Below, piece by piece: positions 17,115 to 25,933 of a DNA stretch of 39,695 bases. The notes under the pieces are model-generated. The model was not told where the DNA came from. It made no database searches and saw nothing but the letters and a program-made list of their open reading frames with translations. The translations under genes were made by a program, and so were the position numbers. Each line of letters begins with the position of its first letter. Positions within the stretch are counted from its first letter, which is position 1. This DNA comes from Microcaldota archaeon (lineage in GTDB: Archaea > Micrarchaeota > Micrarchaeia > Anstonellales > Bilamarchaeaceae), in the NCBI GenBank assembly GCA_016926175.1, contig JAFGPA010000019.1, positions 1-39,695 of the forward strand, read 5' to 3'.

Positions 17115-18482
17115 ATGAGTTCTGATAAAAAAGAGGAGTGTGGAGTCTTTGCCATTTATTCCAAAACAGGTGCAGATATTGCTCCGCTTCTTTACAAAGG
17201 CCTTTTTGCATTGCAACACCGGGGGCAGGATGCTGCCGGCTTTGCAGTTTATAATGACGGCAGATTCTATGCAAGAAAAGGCCTTGGCCTGGTCAATGAC
17301 ATTTTCAAACCAGAGGATTTTCAGATTAAAGGAAACGTTGGGATAGGGCATACCAGATATCCGACAATAGGAAACTGCAACCAGTGTGATGTACAGCCAA
17401 CTGTTTATGGAGAGGTTGCCGTGGCACACAATGGGCACATCGCCAATTACGACAGCATAAAGGAGAAGCTGGAGAAAGAAGGATACAAATATGAAAGTAC
17501 TGTTGACTCGGAACCCATGGCTTTTGTTTTTGATAAAAACAGGGGGGATATTGAAAAATCTGCATTGGAAATAATAGAAACTTTCGAAGGTGCTTTTTCA
17601 GATGTTGTGATTGCAGGAGGAAAACTTGCCATATTCCGGGACAGGTTTGCATTGAGGCCTTTGGTGTGGGGAGAAACCAGGGATTTTGTTTGTTTTGCTT
17701 CTGAGAGTGCTGCTCTTGACATAAACAATATCCCATATTGCGGCAGCGTCCGTGGAGGGGAACTGATAATAATCAATGGAAAAATGGAGAGGAAATCGCT
17801 TGTTCCGGAAAACAGAAAACATTGCATGTTTGAATATGTTTATTTTTCAAGGCCGGATTCCACAATTAACGGACTCAGTGTCCATGAGGTGAGAGGGAGG
17901 CTGGGAAAGATACTTGCGAGGGAAGCTCCCGTAAAGGCGGACGTAGTTGTTCCTGTACCTGATACTTCAAGAACCGCTGCCCTGGCAATGGCCAATGCGT
18001 TTGGAATTTCCTATGACGAAGGATTGATAAAAAACCGTTACATTGGAAGAACCTTCATCATGCCAACCCAGGAAAAAAGAAGGGATGCTGTCAAGCTTAA
18101 ACTTAATGCTTTGAAGGAAGTGCTGCAGGGAAAATCAATCGTTCTGGTTGATGACAGCATTATAAGGGGCACTACCCTGAAGGAGATTGTTTCAATGATA
18201 AAGCAGGCCGGAGCAAAAGAGGTTCATGTCAGAATCACCTGCCCGCCTGTAAAGGCCCCATGTTTCTATGGAGTTGACATACAGACGTATAGAGAACTGA
18301 TAGCAAACAAAAAAACCATTGATGAAATAAGAGTTCATTTGGGAGCAGACAGCTTGTCCTACATATCATTGGAAGGATTAAAAGAGGCAATTGGAATACC
18401 GATATGCCATAGTTGCCTTACAAATGAATACCATACAGAATTTGTAAAAAAACAAGCTCAAAAAACAAAGGAAAGTGAATGA
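17115..18482 (+). CDS. purF: Amidophosphoribosyltransferase
   Basis: First committed enzyme of purine synthesis: PRPP plus glutamine gives phosphoribosylamine. The Ntn-hydrolase Cys is residue 9 (ECGVFAIY), so an eight-residue propeptide must be removed. The glutaminase domain shows RGQDAAGF and the phosphoribosyl domain the PRPP motif VLVDDSIIRGTT near 342-353. Cys237, Cys383, Cys431 and Cys434 fall at the places of the 4Fe-4S ligands of the Bacillus-type enzyme, so an oxygen-sensitive cluster is likely. Length is 455 residues. The stop lies one nucleotide before the pheT ATG, giving a purF-pheT unit. No other pur genes are in the window. Confidence 0.96.
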   Translation: MSSDKKEECGVFAIYSKTGADIAPLLYKGLFALQHRGQDAAGFAVYNDGRFYARKGLGLVNDIFKPEDFQIKGNVGIGHTRYPTIGNCNQCDVQPTVYGEVAVAHNGHIANYDSIKEKLEKEGYKYESTVDSEPMAFVFDKNRGDIEKSALEIIETFEGAFSDVVIAGGKLAIFRDRFALRPLVWGETRDFVCFASESAALDINNIPYCGSVRGGELIIINGKMERKSLVPENRKHCMFEYVYFSRPDSTINGLSVHEVRGRLGKILAREAPVKADVVVPVPDTSRTAALAMANAFGISYDEGLIKNRYIGRTFIMPTQEKRRDAVKLKLNALKEVLQGKSIVLVDDSIIRGTTLKEIVSMIKQAGAKEVHVRITCPPVKAPCFYGVDIQTYRELIANKKTIDEIRVHLGADSLSYISLEGLKEAIGIPICHSCLTNEYHTEFVKKQAQKTKESE

Positions 18483-18483
18483 T

Positions 18484-20073
18484 ATGGTTGTTGTTGAATT
18501 TGCCTATGAGGAAATGAAAAAGCTTGTTGATATTTCAAGAGAAGACATGGTAGAAGGACTCAATAACCTGGGAGCTCCATGCGAATATGAAAAGGAAACC
18601 AAAAAGATACTGGCAGAGCTGACGCCAAACAGGCCTGACTGGTACTCAATGGAAGGGCTGGCAAGGGCACTGCAGGCATATTACAAAAGGAAAAAATCCT
18701 CGTATAAAACAAAAAAATCAGAATATGCTGTTATTGTTGATAACTCTGTAAAAAATATAAGGCCGTATACTGTCTGTGCTGTTGCAAAGGGACTAAAGTT
18801 CAATGATGAAAGAATAGTGGACATGGTTCTGCTCCAGGAAAAGCTTCTTGGAACTCTTGGAAGGAAAGTGAAAAAATTCGGAATTGGAATCTATCCTTTG
18901 GAGGCAATAGACTTTCCTGTAAAATATACTGCGATGAAACCTGAAGACATACGCTATGTCCCTCTCGGCCATGGCCGGGAAATGAGTGCAAATGAGATAA
19001 TAAAACAGCACAAAAAAGGGCAGCAGTACGGACATCTTATCAGTGGTTTTGAAAAATATCCTGTTTTTCTTGATGCAAAAAAAAGAGTAATGGCATTAGT
19101 GCCGGTTGTAAATTCCGCTGAAACCGGAAAGGTGGATGTTGAAACACAGAATGTTTTTGTCGAGGTTACCGGAAATGATTTGAATGCCTGCAATGCAGCC
19201 CTCAACATATTATCCTGTACGTTTGCCGATATGGGAGGTGAGATTCATGAGGTTTCTGTTGATTATGGAAACCGGAAGATAAAATCCCCTGACCTCTGCC
19301 GGAAAACGGTTGCTCTCAGCACAGAACAAGCAAACAAAATTCTTGGTACTGAACTAAATAGTAAGGAAATTGGGGGGCTTCTTGCAAAAATGGATTATGA
19401 ATATGCCGGAGGGAAAGTAAAGGTGCCTGCTTACAGGGCAGATGTCCTTGGCCCTATTGATGTTATTGAGGATATTGCAATAGCATACGGATATAATAAT
19501 TTCAGGCACACCCTTCCGGATTTCTTCAGTGCCGGAAGCAGGATTGATCCTTATGACTCTGTAGACAGTATTATGCGTGGCATGGGATTCCTTGAAATAA
19601 AAACATTCATACTTACAAACAGGGAAAAACTTGAAACGGTAGGTTATGCTGGCGAACTGGTTGAAATTTTAAACCCAAACAATATTGAGTTTACTGTTGT
19701 CAGACCCAATCTGCTTGCAGACATTCTTGATATTTTCTCAAATAACAAAATGAAAGGCCTGCCGCAGAAATATTATGAAATAGGCATAGCAGGAAGCGGA
19801 AGCCAAAGGCTTGTTTTTGGCATTATGGACAAAACACTGCAGCTTTCGGATGTCCGAGGTTACCTGCAAACACTTGCAAAGGAGATGGGAGCTGAGCTTT
19901 TGTTGGAAAAAACAGAAAACAAACTGTTTGAAGAAGAAGACTCATGCAATGTTCTGATAAATAATAAAAGGATGGGGAGTTTTGGCAAGGTAAAAAAAGG
20001 GGTTCTTGACAAATTCGGACTCGGATTTGACATTTATATCTGTGAATTAGTTCTGGATGGTAAGGTTCAGTGA
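18484..20073 (+). CDS. pheT: Phenylalanyl-tRNA synthetase beta subunit
   Basis: A 529-residue archaeal-type PheRS beta chain. It has the N-terminal LTPNRPDWYSMEGLARAL segment, a B3/B4-type editing domain (RPYTVCAVAKGL, ISGFEKYPVF), the B5 domain near VKVPAYRADVLGPIDVIEDIAIAYGY and a class II-like catalytic fold at the end. The alpha subunit is not in the window, so pheS and pheT are separated here. The ATG at 18484 directly follows the purF stop with GGAAAGTGA ahead of it; a GTG at 18475 is a possible alternative. The end overlaps the convergent secreted-protein gene by 27 nt. Confidence 0.95.
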   Translation: MVVVEFAYEEMKKLVDISREDMVEGLNNLGAPCEYEKETKKILAELTPNRPDWYSMEGLARALQAYYKRKKSSYKTKKSEYAVIVDNSVKNIRPYTVCAVAKGLKFNDERIVDMVLLQEKLLGTLGRKVKKFGIGIYPLEAIDFPVKYTAMKPEDIRYVPLGHGREMSANEIIKQHKKGQQYGHLISGFEKYPVFLDAKKRVMALVPVVNSAETGKVDVETQNVFVEVTGNDLNACNAALNILSCTFADMGGEIHEVSVDYGNRKIKSPDLCRKTVALSTEQANKILGTELNSKEIGGLLAKMDYEYAGGKVKVPAYRADVLGPIDVIEDIAIAYGYNNFRHTLPDFFSAGSRIDPYDSVDSIMRGMGFLEIKTFILTNREKLETVGYAGELVEILNPNNIEFTVVRPNLLADILDIFSNNKMKGLPQKYYEIGIAGSGSQRLVFGIMDKTLQLSDVRGYLQTLAKEMGAELLLEKTENKLFEEEDSCNVLINNKRMGSFGKVKKGVLDKFGLGFDIYICELVLDGKVQ

Positions 20074-21102
20074 TACATATCCTGTTGAAGGTTGGCTCCC
20101 CACATAATCAGAAAGAACAATACCTGCCCACCCGGCCCTTGTACTAAAACCAAAGTTATATGGAGTATTGACCTTGATTTCTCCAAATGCTTTTGAAGCG
20201 AAAGATGCGTGCCCCGGAACTGTTTCGAGCTCAACCCCCTGGGAAAACAAAAATGAGCTTTGTTTTAGCTGGCTTTGTGTCTGAAGCAGAATAAACTCTG
20301 TGGCAAATCCACGCCCATCGAAAAAACTCAGGTAAACAGGTGTAATGAGAGACCTTACAAGATATCTGTCGGAAGACTTGTAATTTATAGAATATGTCAT
20401 GTAAAAAAAGTGGTTTTGCGGATCGCTTGCAATGCCCCCGCCAAACCGCTCAAATCGTATTGGAGGGATGTTTTTTGACAGTAAAGTCGGAATAAGGAGT
20501 TCAAACCCTCCAAAACTTCCATACCAGACTGTTGCGGTATTTGTACTTGAGTAAGTTGAATCGCGGGATTGCACAACTGTCTTAACTCCATAGTGTTGGT
20601 ATCTTAATGAGGCATAAATATCAAGTTCCAGAGGAGTTGCACCAAACACTCCTGAAAAAGAAGCTGATGGGGTGAAACTGACAACAGAACCAAAGCCAAA
20701 CGCTTCCTTTTGGGATTCTTCCCCGCTTGTATGATTTGTTCTTAGTATGACGTCATTAAGCTTCAGTTTGTCATATTTCAATGATATACCCATTCGAATA
20801 GGAAGGGGACTGGTTGGTGTTTTTTTCTCCATGTGTTCCCGAACGGATTTTTCATTGTTTTTGAAAAAATAATCTGCTTCTATTTCAAAAGAAAAATATG
20901 ATGCTGCCCTTGGATTTAAAGTGTGAAGGTAGTTGTAGGAACCTTCAGGCGATAGCAAAATAGAGTTTGGCTTAGAATCTACAAAATAAGTAGGATCCAG
21001 TTTATATCTTTCAAACTCTGTTTTTTTGGGTTGTGCAGCATTTAATGTATTAATACCAGCCAAAACCACAAAAAAGGCAGTTTTTCCTTTTATTTGCCTC
21101 AT
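20047..21102 (-). CDS. Secreted beta-rich protein, outer-membrane-barrel-like
   Basis: A 351-residue protein. The start at 21102 (MRQIKGKTAFFVVLAG) follows a GGTGGG site, and a TATA-like TTATAAATCC lies about 40 nt upstream. The N-terminus looks like a signal peptide with a cleavage site near LNAAQ. The remainder has repeated amphipathic strands with alternating aromatic and polar residues (ELDIYASLRYQHYG, HFFYMTYSINYKS, FGFSTRAGWAGIVLSDYV, GYVSLNLTIQN at the end), many Ser, Tyr, Phe and Gly, and no hydrophobic helices. This is the texture of a beta-barrel membrane protein or a secreted beta sandwich. No family recognised. An in-frame ATG at 21171 would give a longer product with a poor signal. 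Confidence 0.7.
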   Translation of the reverse strand: MRQIKGKTAFFVVLAGINTLNAAQPKKTEFERYKLDPTYFVDSKPNSILLSPEGSYNYLHTLNPRAASYFSFEIEADYFFKNNEKSVREHMEKKTPTSPLPIRMGISLKYDKLKLNDVILRTNHTSGEESQKEAFGFGSVVSFTPSASFSGVFGATPLELDIYASLRYQHYGVKTVVQSRDSTYSSTNTATVWYGSFGGFELLIPTLLSKNIPPIRFERFGGGIASDPQNHFFYMTYSINYKSSDRYLVRSLITPVYLSFFDGRGFATEFILLQTQSQLKQSSFLFSQGVELETVPGHASFASKAFGEIKVNTPYNFGFSTRAGWAGIVLSDYVGSQPSTGYVSLNLTIQN

Positions 21103-21203
21103 GCACCCACCATAAGACATAAACATTAACAACAAAGGATTTATAATCCTGGATTTTTTCATTAAAACCAACAGTTAATAGTGACCCCCCACACTTCCAC
21201 TAT

Positions 21204-21449
21204 TCAGAGCTCTTCTATTGTTTCGGCCATAATTTTGTAAATTTCAATAGATTTCCTGAATTTTTTAAAAAACAAATCCATTGTTTTTTCTTTTTCAGTA
21301 CTAACTGCAATAGTAGATTTTGTTTTCCACACATTTTTCCCAAGGTTGAGCTTGTGCAAGTGATAATAAAAAAGGCGTTTTGTTCTGTTGAATTTTTTTT
21401 TGTTTTTTGCTTTTATATCATAAATATAAACAATTTTCAAAAACAACAC
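21204..21449 (-). CDS. Orphan Cas2-like small protein
   Basis: An 81-residue, strongly basic protein starting (GTG) MLFLKIVYIYDIKAKNKK. The first strand ends in YDI, like the metal-binding Asp of Cas2 and VapD-type ferredoxin folds, followed by a helix with FNRTKRLFYYHL, a WKTKSTIAV strand and a helix with FFKKFRKS, ending in a YK-x-x-x-x-x-IEEL strand. It resembles small Cas2-like proteins found outside CRISPR loci in archaea. No cas gene or repeat array is near. The base composition is more AT-rich than its neighbours. The family call is by pattern and should be treated as tentative. Confidence 0.5.
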   Translation of the reverse strand: MLFLKIVYIYDIKAKNKKKFNRTKRLFYYHLHKLNLGKNVWKTKSTIAVSTEKEKTMDLFFKKFRKSIEIYKIMAETIEEL

Positions 21450-21532
21450 CTGCTATGCTAATTATGTATCTATAGTTACATAGAAATAAAAACAAACAAC
21501 AAACAATATTAATAGTGGAATAATACCCCCCC

Positions 21533-22924
21533 TCATTTGAGTTTTTTTATGTATTTGGAATAAGTCACGAATCTTTCCACCGCTTTGACTGCGGCTGTGG
21601 GGGAGCTGTAGCTTGGTACCCCGTTTCTTTCAAGTATTTTTCTATATGCTTCTGTGTATGCCCCACCAACAGAAATTGTTGCTATCGGCTTTCTTCTATC
21701 ATCAGAAGCTTTTGTAAGAACATGGATAATCCTTTCATCCATCGGCGGCGTTTGAAGCAAAACAACAATAATAAGAACGTTTATTTCATCGGCATTCATC
21801 ATAATCTCAATTGCTTTTTTGTAAGAATCTACACCAGAATCTGCAACCAAATCCAATGGATTTCCTACATTTCCATATGGCGGCAAAATTTTTGCGATTT
21901 CTTTTTTTGTGGATTCGCTGAACTCAGCCAAATGAAGGTTTTCCTTTTCTACAAAATCAGTTGTTATGATGCCCAGCCCCCCACCATTAGTTATTATTCC
22001 TATTCCGTCTCCTTTTGGTTTTGGCTGGTTGAAAATTTTTACAATATCAAACAATTCATAAAGGCCATCAGCTTCTATTACCTTCGCCTGTTTGAATGCA
22101 GCATTGTATGCCATATAACTTCCAGCAATATTTCCCGTGTGTGATTTTGCTGCCGCCTGGCCTCCGCGTCCCTGGCCCCCCTTCAGTACAATAATTGGTT
22201 TTTTCTTATTTACTTTTTTCATAATTTCCAGGAATTTTCTTCCGTCTTTTACACCTTCAATATACAATATTATCACTTTTGTTTCCTTATCATTCATTAC
22301 ATATTCGAGATAATCACTTTCATCCAGGACCGTTGCATTTCCATAAGAAATGAATTTGGATATGCCGACCCCATAATATGCGGCGAGATCTATTATTGTC
22401 GAGCCAACGGCCCCGCTTTGGGTTATGAAGGCAATGTTGCCTGCCCTGGGCCGCTCAAGCTTGTACATCGGCAGAAAAATGCTGTCTATTTTTGAATACG
22501 GATTGAAAACCCCCAGGCAATTCGGGCCCACCACCGGCATATTATTTTTAACTGCAATTTCCCTGATCTTTTCTGCTATATCTGTTCTTCCACTTTCTTC
22601 AAAACCACTAGTGATCATTACAATGCCGCCGACTTTTTTCTTTGCGCATTCATTCATAATTTCCGGAATTGTATCTGCCGGAGTAGCAAGGACTGCACAG
22701 TCAATTTTGCCGGCAATTTTAGAGATTTGCGGGTAGCATCTTCTTCCAAGTATCTCGTCATATTTTGGATTTACCGGATAAATTTCCCCATCAAACATGC
22801 CTTCAACAAAATTTTTCAAGACAACATTGCCAATTTTGTTTGTTGTTGGCGTAGCTCCGACAATGGCAACGGATTTTGGATAAAATATCCTGTCAAGCCT
22901 TTTTACCATCATTTTCATAAACAT
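21533..22924 (-). CDS. acdA: Acetyl-CoA synthetase (ADP-forming), alpha subunit
   Basis: A 463-residue subunit of the enzyme that converts acyl-CoA, ADP and phosphate to the acid, CoA and ATP, the main substrate-level phosphorylation of fermenting archaea. It has the CoA-binding domain (SVAIVGATPTTNKIGN, VGPNCLGVFNP), the ligase domain FITQSGAVGS and the phosphorylated His262 in KSHTGNIAGS, then GIITNGGGLGII. The ATG overlaps the beta-subunit stop as TAATG with a strong GGAGG ahead. Acetate specificity is presumed; other acyl groups are possible. Confidence 0.95.
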   Translation of the reverse strand: MFMKMMVKRLDRIFYPKSVAIVGATPTTNKIGNVVLKNFVEGMFDGEIYPVNPKYDEILGRRCYPQISKIAGKIDCAVLATPADTIPEIMNECAKKKVGGIVMITSGFEESGRTDIAEKIREIAVKNNMPVVGPNCLGVFNPYSKIDSIFLPMYKLERPRAGNIAFITQSGAVGSTIIDLAAYYGVGISKFISYGNATVLDESDYLEYVMNDKETKVIILYIEGVKDGRKFLEIMKKVNKKKPIIVLKGGQGRGGQAAAKSHTGNIAGSYMAYNAAFKQAKVIEADGLYELFDIVKIFNQPKPKGDGIGIITNGGGLGIITTDFVEKENLHLAEFSESTKKEIAKILPPYGNVGNPLDLVADSGVDSYKKAIEIMMNADEINVLIIVVLLQTPPMDERIIHVLTKASDDRRKPIATISVGGAYTEAYRKILERNGVPSYSSPTAAVKAVERFVTYSKYIKKLK

Positions 22925-23547
22925 TACCTCCGGAACCTCACATCTACGATATCACAGCCACTGTGATCACATATAACCGGGTTCAAATCCATTTCCTTGA
23001 TATCTTTTTTTATCATGAATTTGCAGGTTTTAAGTACCAGTTCCTGGATTGCCTTTTTGCTCAGCGGGCGCTCCCCTCTTGCACCGTCTATTATGGGGTG
23101 TGATTTGAGCTCCGAAATCATCTCTTCTACATCCATCCCTTCAACAGGGCAGATTCTTGCACTGACGTCCTTGAAAATTTCAACATATATACCACCAATT
23201 CCAAGCACTACCATATGCCCGAATTGCGGGTCTTTTTTACCCCCGATAATCAACTCTACGCCCTTTCTTGCCATCTTTTGTATCAAAACCCCATCCACTT
23301 CAAATCCTTTGGCATTCTCCATCATTTCAGCATATGCTATTTTCAAAACTTCAGGACTTTTTATCCCGGTTTTTACCCCACCCACATCTGTTTTGTGTTC
23401 TATTTCTTTTGATATTATCTTCATTGCCACCGGATACCCCAGATCATCTGCTGCTTTTAACGCCTGTTTTTCATTTTTTGCAGTTTTGTAAGGTATAAGC
23501 CTAAATCCGTTTTTTTCAAGAAGTTCAAAATCATCAACCATAGTCAT
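22924..23547 (-). CDS. acdB: Acetyl-CoA synthetase (ADP-forming), beta subunit
   Basis: A 207-residue ATP-grasp subunit partnering the alpha chain. It shows AADDLGYPVAMKIIS, the conserved HKTDVGGVKTGI segment that carries the second phosphorylated His, GKKDPQFGHMVVLGIGG and the metal-binding EMDLNPVI near the end. Being encoded separately but one base from alpha gives the usual heteromeric archaeal form rather than the fused one. The 5' end faces the divergent histidine kinase gene across a gap that contains its promoter. Confidence 0.94.
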   Translation of the reverse strand: MTMVDDFELLEKNGFRLIPYKTAKNEKQALKAADDLGYPVAMKIISKEIEHKTDVGGVKTGIKSPEVLKIAYAEMMENAKGFEVDGVLIQKMARKGVELIIGGKKDPQFGHMVVLGIGGIYVEIFKDVSARICPVEGMDVEEMISELKSHPIIDGARGERPLSKKAIQELVLKTCKFMIKKDIKEMDLNPVICDHSGCDIVDVRFRR

Positions 23548-23642
23548 GGATTTACTATCCTCTCACAAAATTTTTAATCATCGTTATTTGATGGTACCCC
23601 ACAAAATTGCATTTGTTATAATATATATTAATTCTACAGTTG

Positions 23643-23661
23643 GAAAAAACGTTTATATATG
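23643..23661 (+). promoter_or_regulatory. Promoter block shared with the second histidine kinase
   Basis: The sequence GAAAAAACGTTTATATATG combines an A-rich BRE-like part with a TATA box TTTATATA. The identical 19 bases occur at 27730-27748, and in both places the block ends 26 nt before the A of an ATG that starts a PAS histidine kinase. The spacing predicts leaderless or nearly leaderless transcripts and fixes the start of this kinase at 23687. Confidence 0.75.
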
Positions 23662-23686
23662 TTCTGGAAGCAATAGTTACAGTTGT

Positions 23687-25261
23687 ATGGGTGGGGACAG
23701 CAAGAGACCAAAGAGACTTTCCAATCCTCCACGCAAGAAAAGGCCCAGCTCTCAAATAAAACTCCTCCGGCAGGAAGCAGAGCGCCGCCTTCGGGAAGCA
23801 GAAAAATTCAAGCTCATTCTTGAAAATATGCATGATGTAGTTATGCTTACCCAGAGCAACGGTACAATATCATATATCAGCTCTGCATCCACTTTTGTTC
23901 TTGGATATTCGCCGGAAGAGCTTGAGGGCAGGCAGCCCTGGATTATACACCCGGAGGATCTCCCTAAAATCCGTAATTTGCATAATAAAGCACTGCAGGG
24001 TCAAAGTGCCAAGGATGTGCAATACCGCATTATAACGAAAAATGAAGAGACAAAATGGATTTCACATTCATGGTCTGTTGTTTTTACAGGGGATGGTTCT
24101 GTTGAAAGCATTGTAAGCGTTGTGAAAGATATAACCGAAAGAAAACAATTGGAGGCGGAAAAGGTAAATGTTGAAAAAATGCAGGCCCTTGCAAGATTTG
24201 CTGCAGGAATTGCCCATGATTTCAAAAACCTTCTGATGGGCATTGATATCGGAATTTCTCTTATAAAAGGAACCATGAAAGCTCCCATGGACAGAACAGA
24301 CGGGCAGCTTCAGACAATCCAGGAAGCAACCGGAAGGGCCATCAACATGACTAAAAAACTGATGTTGTTTTCGCGGCTTTTTTCCAGAGACGCTCCAAAA
24401 CCTGATTTAAAACCGCTTTCGGTTCCAAAGGCAATATTCGACACGGTTAATTTTGCCTCCAGAACCCATGCAATATCCAATGTTGAAGTTTCCTATAGCC
24501 TTCCAACAGATCTTTATATTGTGGATGCAGATCCAATTCAGATCGAGCAGGTTTTCCAGAACCTTACGATAAATGCCGCCCAAGCAATGCCCGAAGGCGG
24601 CAAAATCGAAATTCTGGCAGAAAACATTGAGAAACAAGGGGAAAAATACATAAGAATCACATTCGCAGATAACGGCACAGGCATCAAAAAATGCGATCTT
24701 CCACATATATTCAAACCCTATTTCACTACCAAAAAAGGCGAAGGCACCGGCATAGGGCTTGCGGCTTCCCTTGAAATTGTCAGAACCCACAACGGCACCA
24801 TTCTTGTTGAATCTGAAGAGGGAAAAGGAACAACATTTATACTTGAGTTTCCTGCATCACAAAAACTACCAAAACAAACAGAAGAGGGGTCGCCTCCGCT
24901 CAAATCCAATTTTCGCATATTGCTTATGGACAATGAAAAGGTCATACGCGATCTTGCAGGCCGGGTCTTCCAAAGAATTGAATGCGATTATCTGACAGTA
25001 GCAAACGGCACGGAAGCAACAAATGCATATGCCAGGTCTCTTGAATCAGGCAATCCTTTTGACATTGCCATTCTTGACCTCAGCATTCCTGAAGGAATGG
25101 GAGGTGAAGAAGCAGCCCATATCATGAAATCACTTAACCCCCAAATCAAAATAGTTGCGTCCAGCGGCAGTTCGGATTCTCCGCCAATATTCGATGCTTC
25201 CCTTCCAAAGCCCTATCGGATGAATGAACTTATTCAGATTATCAACACCCTTCTTAGTTAA
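23687..25261 (+). CDS. Hybrid PAS histidine kinase with receiver domain
   Basis: A 524-residue soluble sensor. Order: basic N-terminus, a PAS domain at about 41-155 with the end motif VVKDITERKQ, a dimerisation helix with the phospho-acceptor His177 in GIAHDFKNLL, an HATPase domain (N box NLTINAAQAM near 290, DNGTGI, FTTKKGEGTGIGLA near 350), and a C-terminal receiver at about 409-524 with phospho-acceptor Asp464 in ILDLSIP and Lys508 in LPKPYRM. There is no TM segment, so it senses an internal signal such as redox or a ligand. The start is set by the promoter block ending 26 nt upstream; the upstream reading is rejected. It is a paralogue of the kinase at 27774-29501. Confidence 0.92.
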   Translation: MGGDSKRPKRLSNPPRKKRPSSQIKLLRQEAERRLREAEKFKLILENMHDVVMLTQSNGTISYISSASTFVLGYSPEELEGRQPWIIHPEDLPKIRNLHNKALQGQSAKDVQYRIITKNEETKWISHSWSVVFTGDGSVESIVSVVKDITERKQLEAEKVNVEKMQALARFAAGIAHDFKNLLMGIDIGISLIKGTMKAPMDRTDGQLQTIQEATGRAINMTKKLMLFSRLFSRDAPKPDLKPLSVPKAIFDTVNFASRTHAISNVEVSYSLPTDLYIVDADPIQIEQVFQNLTINAAQAMPEGGKIEILAENIEKQGEKYIRITFADNGTGIKKCDLPHIFKPYFTTKKGEGTGIGLAASLEIVRTHNGTILVESEEGKGTTFILEFPASQKLPKQTEEGSPPLKSNFRILLMDNEKVIRDLAGRVFQRIECDYLTVANGTEATNAYARSLESGNPFDIAILDLSIPEGMGGEEAAHIMKSLNPQIKIVASSGSSDSPPIFDASLPKPYRMNELIQIINTLLS

Positions 25262-25292
25262 TCTTTTTAACTTCTTTATCTAAAAGATTATC

Positions 25293-25826
25293 ATGCGTAT
25301 TTATACCAAATTTGGAGATAAAGGAAAAACAACCCTGCTTGGCGGCGCAACTGTTTCAAAAAATGACCTGCATGTGGAGGCGTACGGTTCTGTTGACGAA
25401 CTTAATGCAATTCTCGGCACTGTGATTGCATTTTGCGATATTCCTGAACTTACAGTTTCATTGAAAAAAATCCAGATGGATCTTTTTGTTATCGGGGCAG
25501 AACTTGCATCCAAAGGGGAAAAAACAAAGACTATTTCCCTAATGCGTATTGAGGATCTGGAAGCAGAAATAGACCTCATTGCCCCCGAGCTTCCGCCACT
25601 CCACAACTTTATTCTTCCTGGAGGGAGCAGGACCTCCTCCCTTCTTCATCTTGCCCGGACAGTCTGCAGGCGCGCTGAACGAAAAGTCGTTGCTTTGCAG
25701 GAAAATGAAAAAATAAACCCCGATATTCTTACTTATCTTAACCGCGTTGGAGATCTGCTGTTTATGCATGCACGGCAGACAAATTACAGAAAAAAAGTAG
25801 ATGAAGTTGTCTGGAAAGGCCACTGA
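25293..25826 (+). CDS. Cob(I)alamin adenosyltransferase, PduO type
   Basis: A 177-residue four-helix protein that adenosylates cob(I)alamin using ATP. It starts with the family signature RIYTKFGDKGKTTLLGG, followed by VEAYGSVDELNAILG, then LPGGSRTSSLLHLARTVCRRAERKV split over the helices with the conserved ATP-binding Arg residues, and YLNRVGDLLFMHAR. All core motifs are intact. It lies 31 nt downstream of the hybrid kinase in the same direction and may be cotranscribed, which would link the kinase to cobalamin or redox state; this link is inference. No adenosylcobalamin-dependent enzyme is in the window. Confidence 0.95.
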   Translation: MRIYTKFGDKGKTTLLGGATVSKNDLHVEAYGSVDELNAILGTVIAFCDIPELTVSLKKIQMDLFVIGAELASKGEKTKTISLMRIEDLEAEIDLIAPELPPLHNFILPGGSRTSSLLHLARTVCRRAERKVVALQENEKINPDILTYLNRVGDLLFMHARQTNYRKKVDEVVWKGH

Positions 25827-25912
25827 ATGTTTTATGGCATGCATTGCCGCCTGCTGCCATTCGACTCATTACCATTTCCTGGAATAAAATGGAACTTAAA
25901 AATAGCAGAGCC

Positions 25913-25933
25913 AAAAAAACCGTTCTAAAAAAA
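25913..25933 (-). terminator. Two T7 runs after the TauE/SafE gene
   Basis: On the minus strand two runs of seven T occur at 25933-25927, partly inside the last codons, and at 25919-25913. Archaeal RNA polymerase terminates at oligo-T without needing a hairpin, so this is a likely end of the TauE/SafE message. Confidence 0.4.

Noticed and set aside
23546-23686. N-terminal extension of the first histidine kinase
   Set aside because: It overlaps the acdB start and runs through the promoter block; the 26-nt spacing matches the second kinase only if the ATG at 23687 is used.
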